From assembly GCA_964393115.1 (NCBI GenBank), contig CAYMST010000074.1, positions 1 to 18,584 of the forward strand: 18,584 nt of DNA. Reading direction: 5' to 3'. The notes beneath the pieces were generated by a model, which saw only the letters and a list, made by a program, of their open reading frames with translations, had not been told where the DNA came from and did not search any database. Both the position numbers and the translations under genes were made by a program. Origin of the DNA: CAYMST01 sp964393115. GTDB lineage: Bacteria > Bacteroidota > Bacteroidia > Cytophagales > Cyclobacteriaceae. Positions within the stretch are counted from its first letter, which is position 1; the number at the start of each line of letters is the position of its first letter. Below, piece by piece: positions 6,971 through 14,027 of this stretch.

Positions 6971-9001
6971 GTGAATAATATTCTTGGCGTTAAATGGTGT
7001 TTAAGAAGCCAGTTGATACTGGTTTTGATGGGAGTCATGATGAACCTTCCATTGGATAGCAATGCCCAAAAGAAAAAGAAGAAGCTGGAAATATCTTTAT
7101 TCCAAAAAGAGGAGAAACCATTTAATATTTACGATTTTAAGAATGTTAATGGCCTTAAATATTATTATGATGAAGAAAAGCTCAAGGCATTAAAGAAGCT
7201 CCATGAAGCCAATAAAACGGAGGAGTTGTTTGAAGGGCTTAAAAACTATGTTAAGAATTTTGGGGTCCAGAATTTTTATAAGGATACAAGGTTGATTTGG
7301 AGACTGGCCAAATTGACAGAGTTATTCGAAGGGATAGATGAAGCGCGAAAGCTATATAAACTGGTCCTTCGCCATCATCATGAGGGGATAGATGTATCGG
7401 AAATCCAAATCTATTTTGACTCATTAAATACGCAACAAACTGCGAATTTTGTTCCACTTGACTACTACTACGAACTAGTGGAATATCGCAAGTCCGTAGA
7501 TACTTTGCGTCCACCACGAGGAGTCTTGTTAAACATGGGACGGAATATTAATTCCAGAAGCGCAGATTATGCCCCAACCATTAATATTTCTAATGATATA
7601 TTGATATTTACCTCTCAGCGGAATGAAATAAGCAAGGCCATGGAGGAAAAACCCAATGAGGACCTGTTTTACAGCACGAAAGATGGGGCTACTTGGAGTG
7701 AGGCTGAGGCACTGACCATGGTGAATAGTATCTATAATGAGGGCTCGGCTTGTCTCTCTGCAGATGGTCGTACGCTTTTTTTTAGTCGCTGTTCAGCACC
7801 TGACTGTATTGGTGATTGCGATATTTTCGTCGCTTATATGCAGGCCGATAGTACATGGGGCAGAGTCGAAAATCTGGGGTATAATGTGAACAGCAGAGGA
7901 TGGGACTCCCACCCCTCATTATCCCACTCTGGTGACACTTTATTCTTCGCTTCTGATAGAATTGGTGGTTTTGGGCTCTCTGATATTTACTATACTTACA
8001 AGCAAGAAAAGGGTGGTTGGGCACCCGCAAAGAATTTGGGTCCTGTAATTAACACACGAAACAACGAGGTGAGCCCATTTTATCACCCCACGCACGAGGT
8101 TTTGTATTTCAGCTCCAATGGTCAATTGTTTTCCTTTGGAGAGTTTGATATTTTCCGAGTGTTTAGAGATAGCACAGGAAGATGGCAAGAACCAAGAAAT
8201 ATAGGACCATTAGTCAACGGAAAAGGTAGTGAGTTTTACTTTACAATCGATGCTAAGTCGAAGGATATCTATTACGCTCGATCGGCGAGTAATGACTTGA
8301 CTCGGTTTGACCTGTACTCCTTTCCGCTGCCTATGGACGCGCACCCAAACGCGAATACCACCATATCAGGTTCTCTTAGAGACTCGCTAACCGGAAAGCC
8401 ATTTACTGGTATTGTTTCTATTATTGATGTAGACAATGGTATCGAAGTGGCGCCGCGCTACCTTCGTCCAGATGGAAGTTTTGAATTTAGCTTGATCAAC
8501 AACAAAAACTATCTTCTAATCATTCAGGGAGATGAGTTTTTTAGGATTGAAGAAATGTTTCGCCTTGGCGGTCCTGTTGAAATGGAGTTGCTAACGGTAC
8601 CCATAAAAAGTAAGGTGAAGTTTGAGTCCATCGAATTTGATCGTGGAGAGGCTTATCTCAAAACGGAAATGTATGGTGATCTCAACAGAATAGTGAATTT
8701 TATGTATGATAACCCTGACTTCTTGCTCAAGATATCTGGTCATACAGATTCACAGGGCTCAGAACAGGTGAATATGAAGCTTTCCAAGCTCCGTGCACAA
8801 ACTATACGCGACTATGTCGTGATTTTTGGAGGAATTGAATCTTACCGGGTAGAACATGATGGTTATGGTAGTGCTATGCCAGTGGTGCAGGAGAATACTG
8901 AAGAAGATCAACGCATTAACAGAAGAGTGGAATTCGAAATATATCGTCCTGCTAAACCTATCGAAGTGCCGAAAGATTATGATCCTTTCTCTGATTTTTG
9001 A
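6971..9001 (+). CDS. PorE-like periplasmic OmpA-domain protein with PD40 propeller
   Basis: The protein has 676 residues and a GTG start, chosen because a signal peptide (about 1-33, ending DSNAQ) follows directly and no ATG lies upstream in frame. Next come a Lys run, a helical TPR-like region (about 62-175), PD40/WD40-like propeller repeats (about 190-450; recurring 'LSADGRTLFFSR', 'LSHSGDTLFFASDR'), a carboxypeptidase-regulatory-like beta-sandwich (about 463-540; SGSLRDSLTGKPFTG) and a C-terminal OmpA peptidoglycan-binding domain (about 550-658). In the OmpA domain, Asp593 of GHTDS and Arg608 of LSKLRA have the 15-residue spacing of the peptidoglycan-binding pair. This domain order is that of PorE, which anchors the type IX secretion machine to the cell wall. 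Here the signal peptide lacks a lipobox Cys. The gene is divergent from the lon-porQ unit. Other OmpA/PD40 proteins are common in this phylum, so PorE orthology is probable and not certain. Confidence 0.85.
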   Translation: MNNILGVKWCLRSQLILVLMGVMMNLPLDSNAQKKKKKLEISLFQKEEKPFNIYDFKNVNGLKYYYDEEKLKALKKLHEANKTEELFEGLKNYVKNFGVQNFYKDTRLIWRLAKLTELFEGIDEARKLYKLVLRHHHEGIDVSEIQIYFDSLNTQQTANFVPLDYYYELVEYRKSVDTLRPPRGVLLNMGRNINSRSADYAPTINISNDILIFTSQRNEISKAMEEKPNEDLFYSTKDGATWSEAEALTMVNSIYNEGSACLSADGRTLFFSRCSAPDCIGDCDIFVAYMQADSTWGRVENLGYNVNSRGWDSHPSLSHSGDTLFFASDRIGGFGLSDIYYTYKQEKGGWAPAKNLGPVINTRNNEVSPFYHPTHEVLYFSSNGQLFSFGEFDIFRVFRDSTGRWQEPRNIGPLVNGKGSEFYFTIDAKSKDIYYARSASNDLTRFDLYSFPLPMDAHPNANTTISGSLRDSLTGKPFTGIVSIIDVDNGIEVAPRYLRPDGSFEFSLINNKNYLLIIQGDEFFRIEEMFRLGGPVEMELLTVPIKSKVKFESIEFDRGEAYLKTEMYGDLNRIVNFMYDNPDFLLKISGHTDSQGSEQVNMKLSKLRAQTIRDYVVIFGGIESYRVEHDGYGSAMPVVQENTEEDQRINRRVEFEIYRPAKPIEVPKDYDPFSDF

Positions 9002-9043
9002 TGTTAATTTTTAGAAAAATTATCGATATTTGAAACTATTGAC

Positions 9044-9058
9044 TAACGTAATACGTTA
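9044..9058. repeat. TAACGTA-A-TACGTTA palindrome
   Basis: A perfect 7-bp inverted repeat around one central base lies 42 bases after the preceding stop codon and upstream of a terminator. The form resembles a dimeric regulator site, but it is not next to an evident promoter. Confidence 0.3.
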
Positions 9059-9090
9059 ATTATAAAAAATATAAATCAGCCATGAGTCTA

Positions 9091-9120
9091 AAGGGTGAGT
9101 ACGCTACTTACCCTTTTTTT
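9091..9120 (+). terminator. intrinsic terminator of the OmpA-domain gene
   Basis: AAGGGTGAGTA (9091-9101) pairs with TACTTACCCTT (9105-9115) over 11 bp with one G-U pair and a 3-base CGC loop. The stem is followed by an uninterrupted T run reaching 9120. This is a textbook rho-independent terminator on the plus strand. Confidence 0.88.
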
Positions 9121-9179
9121 GTGCCCACAAATAACTGAATTTTAGCTTATATAGGTAGATGTGGTGTGCTGGGAACCAG

Positions 9180-9187
9180 TATATTTG
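9180..9187 (+). promoter_or_regulatory. candidate -7 element just before the propeller gene
   Basis: TATATTTG is an exact TAnnTTTG match ending four bases before the ATG at 9192. If used, transcription would start at or within a base or two of the ATG, giving a leaderless mRNA. No clear -33 box is seen. Confidence 0.35.
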
Positions 9188-9191
9188 AGCC

Positions 9192-10487
9192 ATGAAAAAA
9201 ATGCTCTTATTGCTTTTTGCCATTTCTACATCAGGAATCGCCCAACCAAAAGTAGTTGTTACAAATATTGGAGAACAATCTAATGTTACCTCCCCGGTCA
9301 AGCTCCAGTTGATTAAGAAATTCCAGTTAATGAAGCGAAGTACTGAAAGCATTGACAACGTTTTTGACAAGCACGTATTATCACCTAAGTCAGCTCATTT
9401 CCTTAGTTCGAAAGGTAAGGTTTATGTAAATGCACTCGAAGGATTTCAGACTATTGTTTACTCTATCGAGACCTGGGAAAAATTAAAAGTGATAACGCAC
9501 ACCTTCAAATCAACCGAAGATAGTCTGTTTAATGCCAATACGGTTTTCGGATACAAGTATGCCAACAGAACTAAAGACTTCAATATATTCAGTGGCAAAC
9601 CTGTGGAGTTTACTACATCGCATAACGAAAAATATCTATGGGTGACTTACTACAGAAGAAGCTATGACGGAAATGCTGTAAGTCCCTCAGCAGTAGCGAT
9701 TATTGATACTGATACCGACAAGATTGTACGTGTAATGCCAACGGGACCTTTGCCTAAGATGATTGCTACATCACCGGATAACAAGTATGTCGCTGTGACC
9801 CATTGGGGAGATAACACAGTTGGAATTATTGATATCTCAGGAAATGATGTAAAGGAATTTCGCTACGTAAAGCACTTTGTGGTTGGGGAAAGACTATCGT
9901 TCAATTTTGGTGAAGAAAAGGTGAATAGAGATGCTAATTGTGGATACTGCTTGCGCGGAACCACTTTTTCATCCGATGGTAAGTATCTACTTGTAGGGCG
10001 AATGGGAGGCATCGGAGCTATCGCTTTCTTTAATATGAGCGACCTGTCTTATCAAGGCACGATTATCGGATCAAAGAACAATGTTCGTCATATTACCATC
10101 AATAAAGGAGATTTATTTATTAGTACCAATAAGTCTGGGTATGTCCAAAAAGCTCCCATGCAGACATTGATCAGTAAAGTGGAAGAAAATAAAGGGAAAA
10201 CGGCTAGCTTCCACGGCTGGGAAGGATGTTATGTGGGAGTAGGGGCAAGAACGATTTCGGTGTCTCACGATGGGCGCTATATTTTTGCAGCGGTTAACTA
10301 TGAAAGCAAAATAGTCGTAGTCGACAGAGAGCAAATGAAAAAAGTCTGTCATATTTTTGCGGATTCATTTCCTGTTGGAATGGATATCTCCAAAGAAGAT
10401 GATTATCTTGCAGTAACCGCTCAAGGCAAATCGAAGGTTGGTGGAGGGCATTCTTTCATGATTTACAGTATAGACTACTTACATTAA
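9192..10487 (+). CDS. exported YncE-like beta-propeller protein
   Basis: The protein has 431 residues. The signal peptide covers residues 1-17 or so (MKKMLLLLFAISTSGIAQ). The mature part is built of YVTN/YncE-type propeller blades: AVAIIDTDTDKIVRVMPTG, MIATSPDNKYVAVTHWGDN, TVGIIDISG, TTFSSDGKYLLVGR, ISVSHDGRYIFAAVNYESK, MDISKEDDYLAVTAQGKSK. YncE-like propellers are periplasmic or extracellular binding proteins, many of unknown ligand. Four cysteines remain in the mature part (C250 and C253 in CGYC, C346, C386), an unusual number for such a protein and possibly a metal or disulfide site. CGYC is not followed by His, so it is not a heme c motif. The stop overlaps the following merR-type gene by one base, which suggests the regulator is co-expressed with it. 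Confidence 0.82.
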   Translation: MKKMLLLLFAISTSGIAQPKVVVTNIGEQSNVTSPVKLQLIKKFQLMKRSTESIDNVFDKHVLSPKSAHFLSSKGKVYVNALEGFQTIVYSIETWEKLKVITHTFKSTEDSLFNANTVFGYKYANRTKDFNIFSGKPVEFTTSHNEKYLWVTYYRRSYDGNAVSPSAVAIIDTDTDKIVRVMPTGPLPKMIATSPDNKYVAVTHWGDNTVGIIDISGNDVKEFRYVKHFVVGERLSFNFGEEKVNRDANCGYCLRGTTFSSDGKYLLVGRMGGIGAIAFFNMSDLSYQGTIIGSKNNVRHITINKGDLFISTNKSGYVQKAPMQTLISKVEENKGKTASFHGWEGCYVGVGARTISVSHDGRYIFAAVNYESKIVVVDREQMKKVCHIFADSFPVGMDISKEDDYLAVTAQGKSKVGGGHSFMIYSIDYLH

Positions 10488-10822
10488 TGCCATATAAGGA
10501 GAAAGAAATACAAAAAAAGTATTACACCATTGGTGAGGTGGCTGACAAATTCGGAGTTGCTACTTCGCTAATCCGTTTTTGGGAGGGTGAATTTGATATC
10601 ATCAAACCAAAGAAGAACAGAAAAGGAAATCGCCAATTCACTAAGGAAGATATAGACAACGTACAGGTGATCTATCACTTAGTGAAGGAAAAAGGATTTA
10701 CCCTTCAGGGTGCACGTGAATTTCTAAAGGAGAATAATAGCAACGTAAAAGATAAGCTAGACACCCTCGAAAGATTAAAGAAGGTGAAAAGCTTCTTATT
10801 AGATATCCGGGACAACCTGTAG
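10487..10822 (+). CDS. MerR family transcriptional regulator
   Basis: This is a 111-residue protein with an N-terminal winged HTH of MerR type: KKYYTIGEVADKFGVATSLIRFWEGEF (about residues 10-36) followed by the wing KPKKNRKGNRQFTKEDIDNVQVI and the helix LVKEKGFTLQGAREFLK, then a short dimerisation helix. There is no C-terminal effector domain and no Cys, so it is not a metal sensor of the classical kind. It belongs to the short MerR proteins common in Bacteroidota. The start ATG overlaps the preceding propeller gene's stop (TAATG). The target and ligand are unknown. Confidence 0.93.
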   Translation: MPYKEKEIQKKYYTIGEVADKFGVATSLIRFWEGEFDIIKPKKNRKGNRQFTKEDIDNVQVIYHLVKEKGFTLQGAREFLKENNSNVKDKLDTLERLKKVKSFLLDIRDNL

Positions 10823-10861
10823 CTAGAGCTACTTCCGTCAGATTTTATTTTTACTTTGAAC

Positions 10862-11965
10862 ATGGATGAAAAACTTTATCAGCTGGCGTTGACCTTCGTA
10901 GCTGGTGTAGGCAATAGTAATGCCAGACAACTGATTAGCTACTGTGGTAGTGCAAAGGCTGTATTCCACACACCAAAGTCCAAAATCCTAAAGATACCGG
11001 GAATTGGACCTAAGCTTGGAGAAGAGTTGGCCTCCAAATCTCCTTTGAAGAAAGCAGAACTAGAACTAGAAAAGATTGATAAATCCGGTATTCATGTTTG
11101 CTTTTATACAGACAACCACTATCCAGCTAGATTAAAGACTATTAATGATGCACCGATTGTTTTGTACTCAAGGGGACAAGGAAGTTTTGAGGCAAAAAAA
11201 ACTGTCTCTATTGTAGGTACAAGAAACGCAACAGATTACGGTAATGAAGTTACAGAACAGATCGTAAAGGATCTGACCAAGTACAATACACAAATTATTA
11301 GTGGACTTGCCTATGGGATAGATATTGCTGCTCATCGCGCGGCCTTGTCCAATGGCTTGGAAACCTTGGCGGTAATGGCCAGCGGTGTGGATTTTATTTA
11401 TCCTAGTGTGCATAGAAAGACAGCAGACGAAATATGCGACAGAGGTCTTTTAGTGTCAGAAAATTCATTGGGTCAAAAACCTGATGCTCATCTTTTTCCG
11501 GCGCGAAATAGAATCATAGCGGGTATGGCAGACGTGATCCTGGTCGTGGAAGCCGCGGAAAAGGGAGGGGCTTTGATCACTGCGGAGATAGGGTTCTCCT
11601 ACGATAAAGACGTAATGGCGGTTCCTGGAAATATTAATAATAAATATTCTAAAGGGTGTAATAAGCTTCTCGCCGAGCAAAAGGCGACCATTTACAACTC
11701 AATTGATGACTTGGAAAAATGTCTAAACTGGGACTTAGAAGAAAGTACTCCTACTCAAAACAAGATCAATCTAAACGAATATCCAGAAGATCAGCAAACC
11801 GTGATACGAGTGTTGTCTCAATTTAATGATGGACTGCCGATTGATGAAATTGCTTGGAAGAGTCAATTAAGAGTTAATGAAGTGCCGAATATTTTATTGA
11901 TGCTTGAGTTTGAAGGCGTGGTAAAGGCATTACCCGGGAAAAAGTTCAAAGTGATAGATAGGTGA
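10862..11965 (+). CDS. dprA: DprA, DNA-processing protein
   Basis: DprA loads RecA on incoming single-stranded DNA during natural transformation. From the ATG at 10862 the protein has 367 residues; a TTG two codons earlier is possible but less likely. An N-terminal HhH/SAM-like region contains KIPGIGPKLGEEL. The Rossmann-like DprA core carries VSIVGTRNATDYG, ISGLAYGIDIAAHRAAL, AVMASGVDFIYPS, FPARNRIIAGMADVILVVEA, GALITAEI and the VPGNI motif. A C-terminal winged-helix domain (DprA_WH; about 300-365) begins near QQTVIRVLSQFNDGLPIDEI. All signature segments are intact. It lies 39 bases after the MerR gene on the same strand and may be read from the same transcript. Confidence 0.96.
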   Translation: MDEKLYQLALTFVAGVGNSNARQLISYCGSAKAVFHTPKSKILKIPGIGPKLGEELASKSPLKKAELELEKIDKSGIHVCFYTDNHYPARLKTINDAPIVLYSRGQGSFEAKKTVSIVGTRNATDYGNEVTEQIVKDLTKYNTQIISGLAYGIDIAAHRAALSNGLETLAVMASGVDFIYPSVHRKTADEICDRGLLVSENSLGQKPDAHLFPARNRIIAGMADVILVVEAAEKGGALITAEIGFSYDKDVMAVPGNINNKYSKGCNKLLAEQKATIYNSIDDLEKCLNWDLEESTPTQNKINLNEYPEDQQTVIRVLSQFNDGLPIDEIAWKSQLRVNEVPNILLMLEFEGVVKALPGKKFKVIDR

Positions 11966-12039
11966 CCGCTATAGTTGGCGCGTATAAATTACCTTCCCAA
12001 TCTTGATCGCCCTAGCTCGGGCTTTATGCATAGTAAAGA

Positions 12040-12064
12040 GAGCCAGATGCTTGGCATCCAGCTC
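12040..12064. repeat. symmetric hairpin GAGC-CA-GATGC-TTG-GCATC-CA-GCTC
   Basis: The outer 4-bp and inner 5-bp stems are perfect, separated by a 2x2 CA/CA internal loop and capped by a 3-base loop. There is no T-tract. It lies between convergent genes, so it may aid 3'-end formation of dprA or be part of a relic. Confidence 0.4.
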
Positions 12065-12130
12065 CATGAGATAAGTGTTCTACTTGTGTAAAGTCTAGTA
12101 ATATGTCGTTCAAACCACTCTTTGGGTAAT

Positions 12131-12145
12131 TGTCTTATGAAGACA
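12131..12145 (-). terminator. short hairpin after the peroxidase gene
   Basis: TGTCTT (12131-12136) and AAGACA (12140-12145) form a perfect 6-bp stem with a 3-base loop, 13 bases past the stop codon. No T run follows on the minus strand, so it is at best a weak terminator. Confidence 0.4.
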
Positions 12146-12158
12146 TTAATATGCGCGT

Positions 12159-14012
12159 TTAGTAACTCTCAAATCTCTTATCTGTCAGAGTACTCATGAA
12201 GCTTATAATAGCCTCGATTTCGTGCTCAGACAAACCTAAAGAGTCTGGTGGTAATGTTTGGTAAGGTACCTCTAACCCCATTCCTGCTCCACCACCAACG
12301 TTGTAAAAATGAATGACCTCCTCAAGTGTTTTGTATACTCCATTGTGCATATAAGGTGCTGTCAAAGAAATATTTCTGATCGTTGGTGTTTTAAAGAAGC
12401 CCCGCCTTTCCTCTACTTTGTATGGGAAATATGCTCCTGGGTCATCGTCTACTTTTTGACCTGGATGCTCGAAGTCAGCAAATATAGGGACACCTAACTT
12501 TTCAAACTCTGATTCTTTATATAAAGGAGGTACAGTACCATTAAAGGTAGGTGGAAAGTGACAGGTGGCACAACCCGCTTTTCCCATAAATAAATTGAAC
12601 CCGTCTAATTCATCTTTGGAAAGCGTTTCTTCTTTTCCTTGCATATTTCTATCAAACTTTGAATTGAAAGGAGACAAGCTTCTGATGTAGGTGGCTATGG
12701 CGTTTCTGATGTTGTAATCAGTCACTTTACCACCGTAAAGTATTTCGAATTCCATAGAATACAAAGAGTCACTTTGGATTACCTCGTCAAGTTGATCCAA
12801 GTTGACATGAAACTCTTTTTGATTATTTGCTACTTTGACAATTTGATTTTCCAAGCCAGAAGCGGTGCCGTCGAAAAAGAAAGTTCTCTGAAATGCTGCA
12901 TAGGTTAATGTAGGAGAGTTCCGCTGTAGAGGTTTGCCGTCGTTGCCTATTGACTTTGTTTGTCCATCGGTAAATGCTTTGGAAGACTGATGACAACTTG
13001 CACAACTCATTTTACCATCTTTGGAGAACCTTATGTCATTAAATAATCTTTTGCCTAATGCAATTCTTGCTGGTGAGATGGTTGCAGACCCTGGAGGAGC
13101 GAAGTGGCTCAAATTTAAAAATGTACTGTCAAATAAGTTAGTAGCATTTGGAGTTAGAGCTCTTGCCGTGGCGAGTTGTATGCCCCAGTCGCTCGCAGTT
13201 TGATTGATCAGCACAAGTTGTTGGTTGGTGTGATTTTTTATGAAAGCGTATCGGTCGAAGGAATCGAAATTACCATTTTCTAGGTTTTTAATACTTAAAC
13301 CTAATTCTTCCTCCCATTTCTTATAAAGTTCTTTATTTTGGAATGCTGGCTTGTAGAGTTTGACTATTTCTCTGATGGATCGGTAAGCATAAGCCGACTC
13401 CTGTATTGAATGAGTGAGCATTGGTGAATCAAAGCCTGAGAGTCCAGTTGTTGCAATAGCTACAACGGCGTCTCTGATCATTTTTAAATAATGTCTGTCT
13501 CGTTGTGAATATAAAATATGGTTATGTGCCATAAAAGGAGCTCTTGCTTTCAAAAATATAAGCTGAAGCTGTAGTGCTACTTTATCTACGGTCTCTTCAG
13601 AGAATAAAATCTCTTCCATCACTTGAAAACTTTTTGGCTTAATTTTCTTAATGTCTGTGTAGTCTTCCGCTTTTACTTTAAGTAAGTTGGGACTATTTAA
13701 AGTCAAATAGTTGTTTCGATCGAAGGAGATAATAATAGGTTCAATGTACTTATACCATTTTCTTGCTTGCATATAAGCGTCCTGGTTGAACAAGCGACTG
13801 TTTGAACTGTCCATTTTGTTTAAGTAAAAGGCCATACTATCTAAAGTACTTAAGTAATAGTTTCTTATAGCCTCTGTATATTGTGAAGGCTCGTTTTGCG
13901 TAGTAGTTCTCGAGATCGATTTCTTATCTTGACAAGACAAAACATTGAATAACGAAAAAAAGAGAGCCCCTATCAGGGACCCTCTACATATTGAATGGAA
14001 AATTTTTACCAT
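12159..14012 (-). CDS. lipoprotein: imelysin-like region fused to di-heme cytochrome c peroxidase
   Basis: The protein has 617 residues. A lipoprotein signal peptide ends at Cys27 (FNVLSC). Residues about 45-270 are helical, with LKVKAEDYTDIKKIKPKSFQ and the later TTGLSGFDSPM; this resembles the imelysin (M75)-like N-terminal half of Bacteroidota di-heme peroxidases. Residues about 310-612 are the CcpA/MauG-type domain with two heme c sites, CASCH (337-341) and CATCH (481-485), plus RNSPTLTYAAF, TPTIRNISLTAPYMHNG and TLEEVIHFYN. The Met in APYMHNG is a candidate axial ligand. Bacterial di-heme peroxidases reduce H2O2 or oxidise substrates in the periplasm; surface lipidation would place this one on a membrane. 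It starts 15 bases after the stop of the upstream collagen/PhoX-like gene, so the two form an operon. Imelysin-like and di-heme proteins co-occur in iron-related clusters elsewhere, so a role in metal handling is possible but unproven. Confidence 0.88.
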   Translation of the reverse strand: MVKIFHSICRGSLIGALFFSLFNVLSCQDKKSISRTTTQNEPSQYTEAIRNYYLSTLDSMAFYLNKMDSSNSRLFNQDAYMQARKWYKYIEPIIISFDRNNYLTLNSPNLLKVKAEDYTDIKKIKPKSFQVMEEILFSEETVDKVALQLQLIFLKARAPFMAHNHILYSQRDRHYLKMIRDAVVAIATTGLSGFDSPMLTHSIQESAYAYRSIREIVKLYKPAFQNKELYKKWEEELGLSIKNLENGNFDSFDRYAFIKNHTNQQLVLINQTASDWGIQLATARALTPNATNLFDSTFLNLSHFAPPGSATISPARIALGKRLFNDIRFSKDGKMSCASCHQSSKAFTDGQTKSIGNDGKPLQRNSPTLTYAAFQRTFFFDGTASGLENQIVKVANNQKEFHVNLDQLDEVIQSDSLYSMEFEILYGGKVTDYNIRNAIATYIRSLSPFNSKFDRNMQGKEETLSKDELDGFNLFMGKAGCATCHFPPTFNGTVPPLYKESEFEKLGVPIFADFEHPGQKVDDDPGAYFPYKVEERRGFFKTPTIRNISLTAPYMHNGVYKTLEEVIHFYNVGGGAGMGLEVPYQTLPPDSLGLSEHEIEAIISFMSTLTDKRFESY

Positions 14013-14027
14013 GTTATGGGTTATAAA

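Larger units (their letters stand above)
11966..12158. other. intergenic stretch with possible relic reading frames
   Basis: This stretch separates the convergent dprA and peroxidase genes. On the minus strand it contains a 32-codon ORF (12067-11969; product contains LALFTMHKARARAIKIGKV) and, just upstream in another frame, about 30 open codons. They look like pieces of a decayed gene, but I recognise no family. It also holds hairpins at 12040-12064 and 12131-12145. Confidence 0.3.

Noticed and set aside
9950..9960. CGYC in the propeller protein as a heme c attachment site
   Set aside because: Heme c attachment needs CxxCH; the next residue here is Leu.
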